Assembly (NCBI GenBank): GCA_022457155.1
Contig: JAJGOT010000507.1
Coordinates: 200,001 to 264,000, forward strand
DNA from: Cladopsammia gracilis
Taxonomy: Eukaryota > Cnidaria > Anthozoa > Scleractinia > Dendrophylliidae
DNA length: 64,000 nt
Direction of reading: 5' to 3'
Each line of letters starts with the position of its first letter. Within the stretch, counting starts at the first letter, position 1. The notes below the pieces were generated by a model. The model saw nothing but the letters and a program-made list of their open reading frames with translations. It was not told where the DNA came from and ran no database searches. Positions 57,528 to 64,000 of the stretch are shown here, in pieces. Position numbers and translations under genes: made by a program.

Positions 57528-58772
57528 ATGGCTGTGCAACCGAATCTACTTCCATCTCACAGTGAAAAGACAGTGGGTGCCATGAAGGCAGAGCGAACCG
57601 TTAAGCGCATCACATTCAACCCTTCTGAGGCCAATCCCGGCGAGACACTGTACGTCTCGGTGCCCAAGCTGGGTGAGCATGATGTCCTTGTGTCCGGCTC
57701 GCTTGCACTTGTGTTTAACATCAACCTAGCCGGGGGCCACGCTAACAACTTTCTCGTGCAAAATGTTTCTAGGGCCCTGGTGGACAGGCTCGTTGTAAAG
57801 TTTGGCGCCACCACCGCCGAGGACACAGTTGGGTACGACATCTGTAAGATATTCGAAGACCTTTTCAAATCAACCGATGAGCGGGACAACATGCTTATGG
57901 AGGGCATACAGAGTGTGGATTTGTGTAAGATCCGCTCTGTTGCTGGCGACAAGAAGACTTCCGGCGTGGATGCAGAGAACAAGCTTGAGTCAATATACAA
58001 GAATAAGTATCGCATCAAACTGGATCACCAAATCTTAACTGATCACGGAATCATGTACCCTCAGGCCCTATACAACGATCTGGTCTTCGAACTAACCCTA
58101 GCCCCCGCAAGCCAAGTTGTTCGAGGGTCAGACACAAGCAAGCTCGTGTACAAGTTGGAAAACATCCAGCTGGAGTACGAGACGATCAGAAGTAAGGAGC
58201 TGGCTGATGAAGCAACAAGCACTTTTACTAGCGGCAAGGGGTTCGCCTATGACTTCGTAATGCGAGATCGGGTGCATCCCTTCTCAAAAAGCGGGGACAC
58301 TCGGATGAATCTTCGGGTAAACCCACAGCGCAGGTCTCTCAAGGGCATCCTCTTGCTGTTCATCAACCCCTATGCCGCGGGTGCAAGGGACTCTGAGAAC
58401 TATTTCAATCCCGACATCACCAAAGTTAAGGTAACCGTAAATGGGGTTCCAAACAGGGTATACAACGAGGGTATCTCCGGCACTGACATGTGGGGTGAAA
58501 TCTCCCGACACTTTCACACGCGCGGCAGGCCCAACATGAACCTGACCAAATATCTCACAGGCAACAAGTTTGGTCTCTGGATTCACCTGCGGTCCATGGC
58601 TGACCCAGCTCTGCACGGCAACGGCCAACGGCTCGTCAACACACAGGATGGCGTGCAACTCGAGATTGAACGAAACGGCACAGGCTCGGGAAATGCAAAC
58701 TGCCACATCTTCACCATCTCAGACTCACAGTTGAACATCATTAGCAGGCAGCTGGAATCTGTACAGTACTAA
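57528..58772 (+). CDS. Major capsid protein (double jelly-roll) candidate
   Basis: A 414-residue protein, predicted building block of the icosahedral shell. The second-half segment VHPFSKSGDTRMNLRVNP ... LKGILLLFINP, followed by ITKVKVTVNGVPNRVYN, has the pattern typical of the second jelly roll of Polinton and nucleocytoplasmic-virus-like capsid proteins. The rest is rich in short beta-prone stretches, with no hydrophobic anchor. It lies directly upstream of the packaging ATPase gene, as in other members of the lineage. The start is certain: the ATATATACC motif runs straight into ATGG. Codon use is more GC-rich than in neighbouring genes, as is common for highly expressed capsid genes. The alternative (another structural protein) cannot be excluded without structure prediction. 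Confidence 0.75.
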   Translation: MAVQPNLLPSHSEKTVGAMKAERTVKRITFNPSEANPGETLYVSVPKLGEHDVLVSGSLALVFNINLAGGHANNFLVQNVSRALVDRLVVKFGATTAEDTVGYDICKIFEDLFKSTDERDNMLMEGIQSVDLCKIRSVAGDKKTSGVDAENKLESIYKNKYRIKLDHQILTDHGIMYPQALYNDLVFELTLAPASQVVRGSDTSKLVYKLENIQLEYETIRSKELADEATSTFTSGKGFAYDFVMRDRVHPFSKSGDTRMNLRVNPQRRSLKGILLLFINPYAAGARDSENYFNPDITKVKVTVNGVPNRVYNEGISGTDMWGEISRHFHTRGRPNMNLTKYLTGNKFGLWIHLRSMADPALHGNGQRLVNTQDGVQLEIERNGTGSGNANCHIFTISDSQLNIISRQLESVQY

Positions 58773-58782
58773 AATACACACG

Positions 58783-58797
58783 CATATATATACCACC
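58783..58797 (+). promoter_or_regulatory. CATATATATACC motif before the packaging gene
   Basis: Motif at 58783-58794, three bases before ATGG at 58798. Confidence 0.65.
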
Positions 58798-59554
58798 ATG
58801 GCCACAAGCAAGATCAACTTCTATGATAAGCCGGCTCCCCTGCCATCCACCGGACCATTGTCATACAATGAAATACAAAGACGTCTGGCAAGGGCGCCCT
58901 CCCCACCGACACATGAACCAATTGTTTGCAAACCAACTAATATAGGCGTTGGCTATGGACCCAAGAAAGCTGCCATTCAATGCACTAATCGTGGGTCCCA
59001 CTAACTCTGGCAAGACACAGTATCTTCTAAACCAACTGCGCGGCCCCTTTAGGGGTTGTTTTGATTACATTGTTTTATTCTGCCCCACATTTGTCAAGAA
59101 CAAGACATACAATGGCTTCGTGGACCGTGATCCGCACATCTTTGTGATTATCTGCCAACAGCATGAAATCGAAGACTGGTTGAAGCTGGCGAGCTTCTTT
59201 TTCACAGGCACTAACACTTTATTCATTCTCGATGACTGCGCCGCCTCCAAAGATGTCAAAGGCCGCACAAGCCAGCTTGTCAATCTCGGGTTCAGCGCAA
59301 GGCATGACGGTATATCCGTGTGGGTCTTAACACAGCAGATCACCAGCATAGCCAAGCCATATCGTGATAACATTGCAGCGATCGTGCTCTTTTACACACC
59401 CTCCAGCAAGACAACTAAGGCCATCTTCGAAGACTATGCCGGCGAGCTCTCCCATGAGGAGTACAAAGAGTTTATCGCAAGGCTCAAATCCCGCAAGTTC
59501 TCCCACCTGGTTTTCTCTCTTAGGTACCCGTATGGAATTGAGTACAAGGTTTAA
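58798..59554 (+). pseudogene. A32/FtsK-HerA-like genome-packaging ATPase, N-terminus frame-shifted
   Basis: Predicted motor that pumps DNA into the capsid. The complete ATPase core is in the frame ending at 59554. Counting from the ATG at 58955, Walker A is GPTNSGKT (14-21), Walker B is TLFILDD (88-94) and the TQQ motif is at 126-128. The start with the element's promoter motif (58798) lies in another frame, which reads a Pro-rich segment (PLSYNEIQRRLARAPSPP) and stops at 59002-59004. In the ATPase frame a stop (58943-58945) blocks upstream extension. One surplus base in the TAGGCG stretch near 58945 would explain this. Either translation starts at 58955, leaving only 13 residues before Walker A, or the gene is broken. 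Family membership is near certain. Confidence 0.85.
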
Positions 59555-59564
59555 GGTTTAAACA

Positions 59565-59578
59565 CATATATATATACC
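59565..59578 (+). promoter_or_regulatory. CATATATATATACC motif abutting ATG
   Basis: Motif at 59565-59578, immediately followed by ATGG at 59579. Confidence 0.65.
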
Positions 59579-59818
59579 ATGGATGTGCCAACCAACCTAC
59601 ACAAGCTAACGGTGCTTTCACAGCTTTTGGATGAATTACACAAACACGCACTTGATGCGCAAAACAAAATTATCAAAGCCGCTAGTGAGGCAGATATGCG
59701 TCTTATGCTTCTCAACAGATATCCTTTGCGGTTGAATTCTATGCCAGACACCATGGCGGGGCTTATACGTGAGATTGAAACTCTTTTACCAGCAATCAAG
59801 AGAATTATCGAAAATTAA
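59579..59818 (+). CDS. Small helical protein (79 residues), conserved position
   Basis: No recognised family. The sequence is strongly helical and heptad-like (LTVLSQLLDELHKHALDAQN and IREIETLLPAIKRIIEN) with no membrane segment, so it is likely a small oligomeric coiled-coil protein. It has the motif-ATG junction of the element and sits 24 bases after the packaging gene and 27 bases before the next gene, so it is a real gene of the array. A role in assembly is only inferred from context. Confidence 0.6.
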   Translation: MDVPTNLHKLTVLSQLLDELHKHALDAQNKIIKAASEADMRLMLLNRYPLRLNSMPDTMAGLIREIETLLPAIKRIIEN

Positions 59819-59822
59819 AAAA

Positions 59823-59845
59823 ATATATATAGATATATACCCCTG
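59823..59845 (+). promoter_or_regulatory. GATATATACCCC motif
   Basis: AGATATATACCCCTG precedes ATGATG at 59846, mirroring the junction at 53712. Confidence 0.6.
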
Positions 59846-60448
59846 ATGATGGCACAAGCAGCTGAAGACCAGGTCGACTTGAGCGAAGTAATGCAGATGC
59901 TGGAGGCTGCCCCTGATACCGCACCTCCCACAGGTCTCGTGTGTGACGATGGCATTCCTGCCAAACGTGAGAAGCTGGCAATCCTTGTTTCAACCGGCAA
60001 GGCCAAAGAATCTATCGGCGTGCAGCTTACACACGATCATGTGAAGCGCCTGTCAGACAAGGACGTTGACAAGTACATCAAAAGGTACGAGGCCTATGTC
60101 GGCAACAAGACAACAGAATCCCTAGTTGATTCAGCCATAATGCTCTTGTCCAAAGGAGTTGGCATGGTGGTCGACCTTGATGATGTCAAGGAATTACAGA
60201 AAGAACTCAAAAATGATTACATCATCTACCAGGAGCTGTCAAATCTTGCTGGAGATCTTGCCCTGAGATGCGGACGATGGCTGGCACTTGCCAATGCTGC
60301 TCTCATCACAACAAAACACGTCAAGTTTGAACGAGAGCCTGATCACAAGCCTGACTTAATAGAATTGGAACCACAACCCACACATCCAAGCAGAGACAGT
60401 GAAGGTTATCCACTTGAGGGCATTGATGAAGTTGGGCTGGGACCTTGA
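59846..60448 (+). CDS. Conserved Polinton-type protein of unknown function (200 residues)
   Basis: A soluble protein without membrane segments. An acidic N-terminus is followed by a Ser/Thr-rich linker and a conserved-looking helical core with LTHDHVKRLSDKDVDKYIKR, then SNLAGDLALRCGRWLALANA and an acidic Pro-rich tail. I recognise the RLSDKDVDKY ... ELSNLAGDLALRCGR pattern from predicted proteins of cnidarian Polinton-like elements, but no function is known to me. It sits between capsid/packaging genes and the membrane-protein cluster, so a virion role is plausible. Confidence 0.65.
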   Translation: MMAQAAEDQVDLSEVMQMLEAAPDTAPPTGLVCDDGIPAKREKLAILVSTGKAKESIGVQLTHDHVKRLSDKDVDKYIKRYEAYVGNKTTESLVDSAIMLLSKGVGMVVDLDDVKELQKELKNDYIIYQELSNLAGDLALRCGRWLALANAALITTKHVKFEREPDHKPDLIELEPQPTHPSRDSEGYPLEGIDEVGLGP

Positions 60449-60449
60449 A

Positions 60450-60500
60450 GGAACCTGGGCGGAACCTGGGCGGAACCTGGGCGGAACCTAGGTGGAACCT
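60450..60500 (+). repeat. 11-bp tandem repeat (GGAACCTGGGC), ~5 copies
   Basis: Direct repeats begin just after the stop of the 200-residue gene and fill the gap to the next promoter motif. Confidence 0.9.
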
Positions 60501-60529
60501 GTCAGCACACCTGCCAAATTTTCAAAAAT

Positions 60530-60545
60530 CATATATATACCCACT
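60530..60545 (+). promoter_or_regulatory. CATATATATACCC motif
   Basis: Motif at 60530-60542, three bases before ATGG at 60546. It decides between this ATG and an in-frame upstream one at 60492. Confidence 0.65.
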
Positions 60546-60992
60546 ATGGACACACCACTCGAGGCGATTCCTGAAGAAACTCAAACTCCAACACCTGCAC
60601 GCGTTACCTCTGATGTCCCGAAAACAAAACCTGCAACAGAAAAGAACCCTGGCCGTGTTGCTTCTGGCAAAAGGCTAGCAGAGCGCAACCGCCTGGCCCG
60701 TGAAGCAAAGAAAAAGGCCGAAGCACAAAAGCTCGCACCCAGTGCTGCAAACCAACCCTCAACAAGTTACACAACAACTGACACCAACAGCAACTCAATC
60801 TTTTATATTCTGGGGGTTGGAGGGTTGATTGTCTCTGTTATGGGTGTGTATTACCAACGCGAAGCCATAATGCAAAAGCTTGGCCACAAACCAAACACAC
60901 TGGCCCCACCACCAGCAAACACACCGACCCCACCACCAGAACAACCCCCATCTCGAATTCCAGTAAGACAAGGAATCAAAAAAATGGAATAA
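60546..60992 (+). CDS. Single-pass membrane protein with basic Arg/Lys/Ala helix (148 residues)
   Basis: Start 60546 is chosen over 60492 because the promoter motif lies between them. The N-terminus is Pro/Thr-rich. A basic segment KNPGRVASGKRLAERNRLAR followed by EAKKKAEA lies at about 34-60, one transmembrane helix (FYILGVGGLIVSVMGVYY) at about 85-103, and a Pro-rich tail follows. The GRVASGKRLAE block recurs in proteins of Polinton-like elements and looks nucleic-acid binding, so it may link the genome to a virion membrane. Function unproven. Confidence 0.65.
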   Translation: MDTPLEAIPEETQTPTPARVTSDVPKTKPATEKNPGRVASGKRLAERNRLAREAKKKAEAQKLAPSAANQPSTSYTTTDTNSNSIFYILGVGGLIVSVMGVYYQREAIMQKLGHKPNTLAPPPANTPTPPPEQPPSRIPVRQGIKKME

Positions 60993-61002
60993 AAAATAAA
61001 CA

Positions 61003-61013
61003 CATATATATAC
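61003..61013 (+). promoter_or_regulatory. CATATATATAC motif
   Basis: 12 bases before ATGG at 61026. Confidence 0.6.
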
Positions 61014-61025
61014 TGCACACAAACC

Positions 61026-61247
61026 ATGGCTGACAATAAGCTTGTGAAGTCTATCCTCGACGCCGCAACAATAACTGGCCTTGTCGCTGGTATTGGTTGG
61101 ATTGGGAAAAAGACCATCAAAGAAAACTTCACTGCCGACCCCAGTGCAAGCTTGATGAACTACGTAAAGTTCACAGCCGTCATGGCTGGCAGCATCGCGC
61201 TGAAGAAATATCTCGAGGACCAGAAAATCCTCCCAGACAACATGTAA
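61026..61247 (+). CDS. Small membrane protein (73 residues)
   Basis: Two short hydrophobic segments (ATITGLVAGIGWIG at about 14-27 and YVKFTAVMAGSIAL at about 46-59) separated by a charged loop suggest a small membrane-inserted protein. Function unknown. Start by ACCATGG context and promoter motif. Confidence 0.6.
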   Translation: MADNKLVKSILDAATITGLVAGIGWIGKKTIKENFTADPSASLMNYVKFTAVMAGSIALKKYLEDQKILPDNM

Positions 61248-61250
61248 AAC

Positions 61251-61261
61251 CATATGTATAC
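61251..61261 (+). promoter_or_regulatory. CATATGTATAC variant motif
   Basis: 11 bases before ATGG at 61273; one base differs from the common form. Confidence 0.5.
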
Positions 61262-61272
61262 ACACAACCGCA

Positions 61273-61710
61273 ATGGCCAGCATTGCAATAATGACCCTTG
61301 GCGCTGTTTTGAATGCTGCAGCTTTCACTGGCGTTAATTATCTCGCGAAGTATCTATCTGGTGATAATGGAAAGGCAGCAATGGAGGAGAAAATCCGGCA
61401 TGACAAAGCTCTGGAACAATACCAAGCGGCTTACGCCAAATACCAGAAGGACCGCACTAAGCTCCTCGACTGGATTGCAGCCAATGATCGAATAAAACAC
61501 CAAGCTAGCCAAAACTTTCAAACCACTGACCAAGCCCTGGTCTTGTATAACCAGATGCATAAATCACAACCAGATAAACAAATCAAAGATTACAAAGAGC
61601 CCCAGTTCTCAGACTTCTATAAACCCAGCCAACAACAGCAGACTGGTGAACTTGCGTTTATTGGAGGCACCCTTCTTGCAGGTGGGTATGCGGCTTATCG
61701 GCTTCTGTAA
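61273..61710 (+). CDS. Two-helix membrane protein (145 residues)
   Basis: Hydrophobic N-terminal segment (IAIMTLGAVLNAAAFTG), a long charged, Gln/Lys/Tyr-rich helical middle (KALEQYQAAYAKYQKDRTKL), and a C-terminal hydrophobic segment (LAFIGGTLLAGGYAAYRLL). Both ends could be in the membrane with the middle on one side. No family recognised beyond occurrence in similar elements. Confidence 0.6.
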   Translation: MASIAIMTLGAVLNAAAFTGVNYLAKYLSGDNGKAAMEEKIRHDKALEQYQAAYAKYQKDRTKLLDWIAANDRIKHQASQNFQTTDQALVLYNQMHKSQPDKQIKDYKEPQFSDFYKPSQQQQTGELAFIGGTLLAGGYAAYRLL

Positions 61711-61720
61711 AAAAATCTTA

Positions 61721-61731
61721 CATATACAACC
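61721..61731 (+). promoter_or_regulatory. CATATACAACC motif abutting ATG
   Basis: Directly followed by ATGG at 61732. Confidence 0.55.
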
Positions 61732-62085
61732 ATGGGTCACGAAAGCAATGTATACAAAGGCGTCCTCTACATCACCGGAGCTATGAGTCTCACTTGGCTT
61801 TGGTTTGACGGCATGCTCAAATTACGTAAAGCCTTTCACCAACTGCTACATGAGGAAAGACAAACCCGGCTAGACTTACGCATTGCTCTCAAGATGGGCA
61901 AAGAAAATATCGAAAAAGAGCTGGAGTCCTATGAAGAAAAGATTCAAAAAAATGTAAAGATTGTAAAGGACGAAAACGCGACTCCGTTAGAAGCTCTCAA
62001 CGCTTTCAAAGCTTTACAAGAAGATACCTCTGTCAGAGACTATCTCTTTGATCTGCTGGATAAAGCAGATGAACAAGAACAATAA
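61732..62085 (+). CDS. Membrane-anchored coiled-coil protein (117 residues)
   Basis: One N-terminal hydrophobic segment (GVLYITGAMSLTWLWFDGML) followed by a long charged helix (ENIEKELESYEEKIQKNVKI) and an acidic C-terminus. Unknown function. It is the last gene of the small-protein run, 10 bases before the integrase ATG. Confidence 0.6.
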   Translation: MGHESNVYKGVLYITGAMSLTWLWFDGMLKLRKAFHQLLHEERQTRLDLRIALKMGKENIEKELESYEEKIQKNVKIVKDENATPLEALNAFKALQEDTSVRDYLFDLLDKADEQEQ

Positions 62086-62095
62086 TGTATAATAT

Positions 62096-63085
62096 ATGGA
62101 CTCCAAACTCTCAAAGATCTATTACAGCCCCAAAGGCTACTGGAAAGGCCTTGCCGCTGTCAAAAAGCTAGCTGCAGCAGCCAAGGTATCTGATGATGTC
62201 GCAAAGAAATGGCTGGTCAAACAAGCCCTTTGGCAAGTATATCTCCCTGCACCACGCCATATCCCTCGACCCAAGTTTGATGTCCAGACTCCTAATGCCG
62301 TGCATCAAGCAGATCTACTTTTTTTGCCACACGACAAACTGTCTCATGGGCGAAAGATTTACAAATATGCTTTGACAGTTGTTGATGTAGCAAGCCGTTA
62401 CAAAGCAGCAGAGCCCTTGACTTCGAAAGAGTCTGATGAAGTTTCGAAGGCGCTTACACGTATTTACAGGCGTGGGCCTTTGAAATGGCCACAACTGTTG
62501 CAAGTCGATCCGGGGACAGAGTTTATGGGAGCTGTGACTAAAGAGACTGGGGCCCATAAAACAACCATTCGTCGTGGGCGTGTTGATATCCACAGAGACC
62601 AAGGGATTGTTGAAAGATTCAACAGAACCCTGGTTGAACGATTGTTTGGTTACCAGTACGCAGTTGAAATGAATCTGCCCTCTGGCCGTTCGACTGCTTG
62701 GGTTAAAAGATTGCCAGATGTTATCTCTGCCTTGAACAATGAAGTGACTCAACTCACTGGCAAGAAGCCTGCGCAAGCGATCAAAGAGAAAGCAACCTCA
62801 GCTAAGCCAGCGACACCATATTTGAGACCAGTTGGCAAGAAGGAAAAGAAGCTCCCTCATGGAGTCAATTTGAGATATCTGTATTACCCCGGTGAGCTTG
62901 AAGGCGGTAGTCGACGGGCAACTGATCCGATCTGGTCTTTGAAAGTCTACCAAATACAAAGGATTGATACCAAGCCAGATGCGCCGGCCGTCTATTATCT
63001 GTACGACGGACCCAAGCGCGGGTTTGTGCGTGAGGAGTTGATGGTTGTGCCACCGGGCACTCAGTTGCCTCCGGTATCTTTGTGA
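62096..63085 (+). CDS. Polinton-type DDE (retroviral-like) integrase
   Basis: A 329-residue integrase of the rve superfamily that would insert the element's ends into host DNA. The helical N-terminal domain (about 8-50, YYSPKGYWKGLAAVKKLAAA) replaces the HHCC zinc finger. The catalytic core has D73 (HQAD), D138 (LQVDPGTEF) and E173 (IVERFN), the last two about 35 residues apart as expected. The C-terminal region (about 270-325, WSLKVYQIQRI ... YYLYDGPKRGFVREELMVVP) is SH3/chromo-like. The sequence is intact. It converges with the polymerase gene, overlapping it by 25 bases. Its strong resemblance to integrases of other animal Polintons supports the classification. Confidence 0.9.
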   Translation: MDSKLSKIYYSPKGYWKGLAAVKKLAAAAKVSDDVAKKWLVKQALWQVYLPAPRHIPRPKFDVQTPNAVHQADLLFLPHDKLSHGRKIYKYALTVVDVASRYKAAEPLTSKESDEVSKALTRIYRRGPLKWPQLLQVDPGTEFMGAVTKETGAHKTTIRRGRVDIHRDQGIVERFNRTLVERLFGYQYAVEMNLPSGRSTAWVKRLPDVISALNNEVTQLTGKKPAQAIKEKATSAKPATPYLRPVGKKEKKLPHGVNLRYLYYPGELEGGSRRATDPIWSLKVYQIQRIDTKPDAPAVYYLYDGPKRGFVREELMVVPPGTQLPPVSL

Positions 63086-64000
63086 CCATATGCAAGCGTA
63101 TGGACGCCATCGTCTTTTATCCAGCGCTTTGAATCAAAGGGCGAGAGTGTTATCTTGGTGATGTGCTCACCGAAGATTTGGTGGCCTTTGCTTCGGAGCC
63201 TGTCCATCCCATGCTTGAAGGGTCGCCGATCGAAAAGAGCTTCCTTGTAATTCTGGTGGATGATCTCTTTCTTTGTGACAACCTTTGTGGTGCCCTTTGC
63301 TTTCTTGATGTTTTTGTCGTCCTCTAGTAAGATAGAGTACATCTTCGAGCGAAGACACACAACCTCTGAGATGGGCACACCCTCGCACTCGTCCTTCATC
63401 TTCCCAATGACCTTCTTGTTAAGCTGGCTGTGGAGTGGATGGTCCTTGGGATAGTCACTCGTGTCGTAGAGTTCATCCCGAAGGTTCTCCATGTCTTTGT
63501 AAACATCATCCGTCTTGATCTCGAGGAGCAGAGAGTCTGTGTCTGTGTAAAGTAGGTCTACGCGTGGACCATATTTCAGCTTGAGATGTTTGTAATAGAA
63601 GTCATACATCAGTGTTTTGGAAAGATCAAGGATGCACATGCCTGTGTAGACTGGGCGGTTGAAGAGGATTTTCTCCCTGTGCATCTGGATCCCCGCCATG
63701 TTAGCTCCAAAGACTGTTGCTCTGGAAAACAGCGGGCTTGCTATAAGCTTTCTAATCTTGTCTTGCTCGTGCGATCGGACAAGCTTCATGTCGATTCGAT
63801 TACTGAGGTTCTCCATTGTCTTACCGAAGACTGAGTTGTTCATGAGCTTGAAGAAGTTCTTCTCAAAATCGGAAGTGGCCTTCTTTCTGAGCTCGGTGTT
63901 CAGGGAGATGTATGGCTCCATCCAAGCCCTCTGCTCGAACTTGAGCATTTTGTGGATTTTCGTCAACTTCATTCCCAGATCCAGGTACTGCTGGAGATTT
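63061..64000 (-). CDS. Protein-primed family B DNA polymerase, C-terminal part (partial)
   Basis: The minus-strand frame is open from the window edge to the stop at 63061-63063, giving about 312 residues of the palm and thumb. It contains the motif B region KLMNNSVFGKTMEN and the motif C metal-binding sequence YTDTDSL (about 150 residues later), both diagnostic of viral/Polinton family B polymerases. The N-terminal exonuclease domain and any terminal-protein region lie beyond the window. It would replicate the linear genome from its ends. No break is visible in the part present. Confidence 0.9.
   Translation of the reverse strand, partial: NLQQYLDLGMKLTKIHKMLKFEQRAWMEPYISLNTELRKKATSDFEKNFFKLMNNSVFGKTMENLSNRIDMKLVRSHEQDKIRKLIASPLFSRATVFGANMAGIQMHREKILFNRPVYTGMCILDLSKTLMYDFYYKHLKLKYGPRVDLLYTDTDSLLLEIKTDDVYKDMENLRDELYDTSDYPKDHPLHSQLNKKVIGKMKDECEGVPISEVVCLRSKMYSILLEDDKNIKKAKGTTKVVTKKEIIHQNYKEALFDRRPFKHGMDRLRSKGHQIFGEHITKITLSPFDSKRWIKDDGVHTLAYGHKDTGGN

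Larger units (their letters stand above)
50351..64000. mobile_element. Polinton/Maverick-like virus-transposon, left ~13.6 kb
   Basis: Compact, mostly intron-free gene array with an integrase, family B polymerase, packaging ATPase, major and minor capsid proteins and many small membrane proteins. This is the hallmark set of Polintons and related mid-size eukaryotic linear DNA viruses. Gaps between genes are only about 20-60 bases in the right part, in contrast to the gene-poor host DNA to the left. Two genes carry single frame breaks while all other large genes are open, so the copy is young but probably not fully functional. The right end, the remainder of the polymerase and any protease lie beyond the window. 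Confidence 0.9.

Noticed and set aside
57485..57529. Longer start of the coiled-coil membrane protein
   Set aside because: It would overlap the capsid gene's ATG and the shared promoter; the ATG at 57484 has the expected motif spacing.
60795..61328. 177-codon minus-strand frame
   Set aside because: It runs antisense across three small genes that have their own promoter motifs and good start contexts.

Overview
The window looks like nuclear DNA of an animal, most likely a cnidarian and probably an anthozoan such as a stony coral. It is AT-rich and intron-bearing, packed with short inverted-repeat transposons, tRNA-derived SINE-like repeats, CR1/L2-like and Penelope-like retroelement remnants and minisatellites. 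It carries two tandem C2H2 zinc-finger genes of a type common in such genomes. The species is an inference; no host marker gene settles it.

Layout. 0.2-6 kb: gene-poor, foldback repeats and a CCAAT/CRE-rich stretch. 6.2-9.2 kb: a C2H2 zinc-finger gene split by a dead CR1/L2-like retrotransposon (9 fingers before it, 8 after). 9.2-33 kb: almost entirely repeats, including a 20-bp minisatellite (18.2 kb), several MITEs with readable target duplications, a Penelope-like GIY-YIG fragment (23.6 kb), a nested set of transposons (24.25-28.7 kb) and a 34-bp minisatellite (32.0-32.8 kb). 33.1-34.8 kb: a second, uninterrupted 17-finger paralogue of the first zinc-finger gene. 34.8-50.3 kb: more repeats plus one likely exon (46.9-47.4 kb, minus strand).

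50.35 kb to the window end: the left part of an integrated Polinton/Maverick-like DNA virus-transposon. Its right end lies outside the window. It starts at a 210-bp near-perfect palindrome. It then carries a YqaJ-type exonuclease, a zinc-ribbon protein resembling VLTF3-type late transcription factors, a strongly structured non-coding stretch, a TGTCACGC repeat cluster, a small membrane protein (frame broken), a penton-like minor capsid protein, two large membrane-anchored proteins that share a module, a double jelly-roll major capsid protein candidate, an A32/FtsK-like packaging ATPase (N-terminus frame-shifted), a run of small membrane or coiled-coil proteins, a DDE integrase and, convergent with it, the C-terminal part of a protein-primed family B DNA polymerase. 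Capsid, packaging, integration and replication functions are therefore all present. No adenovirus-type protease is visible in the part shown.

The most notable signal is regulatory. Nearly every gene of the element has a short CATATATATACC-like motif within about 0-20 bases of its ATG, often ending directly on the start codon. This gives a uniform element-specific promoter signature and also decides several start codons. Together with the zinc-ribbon protein and the structured region, it suggests that the element controls its own late transcription.
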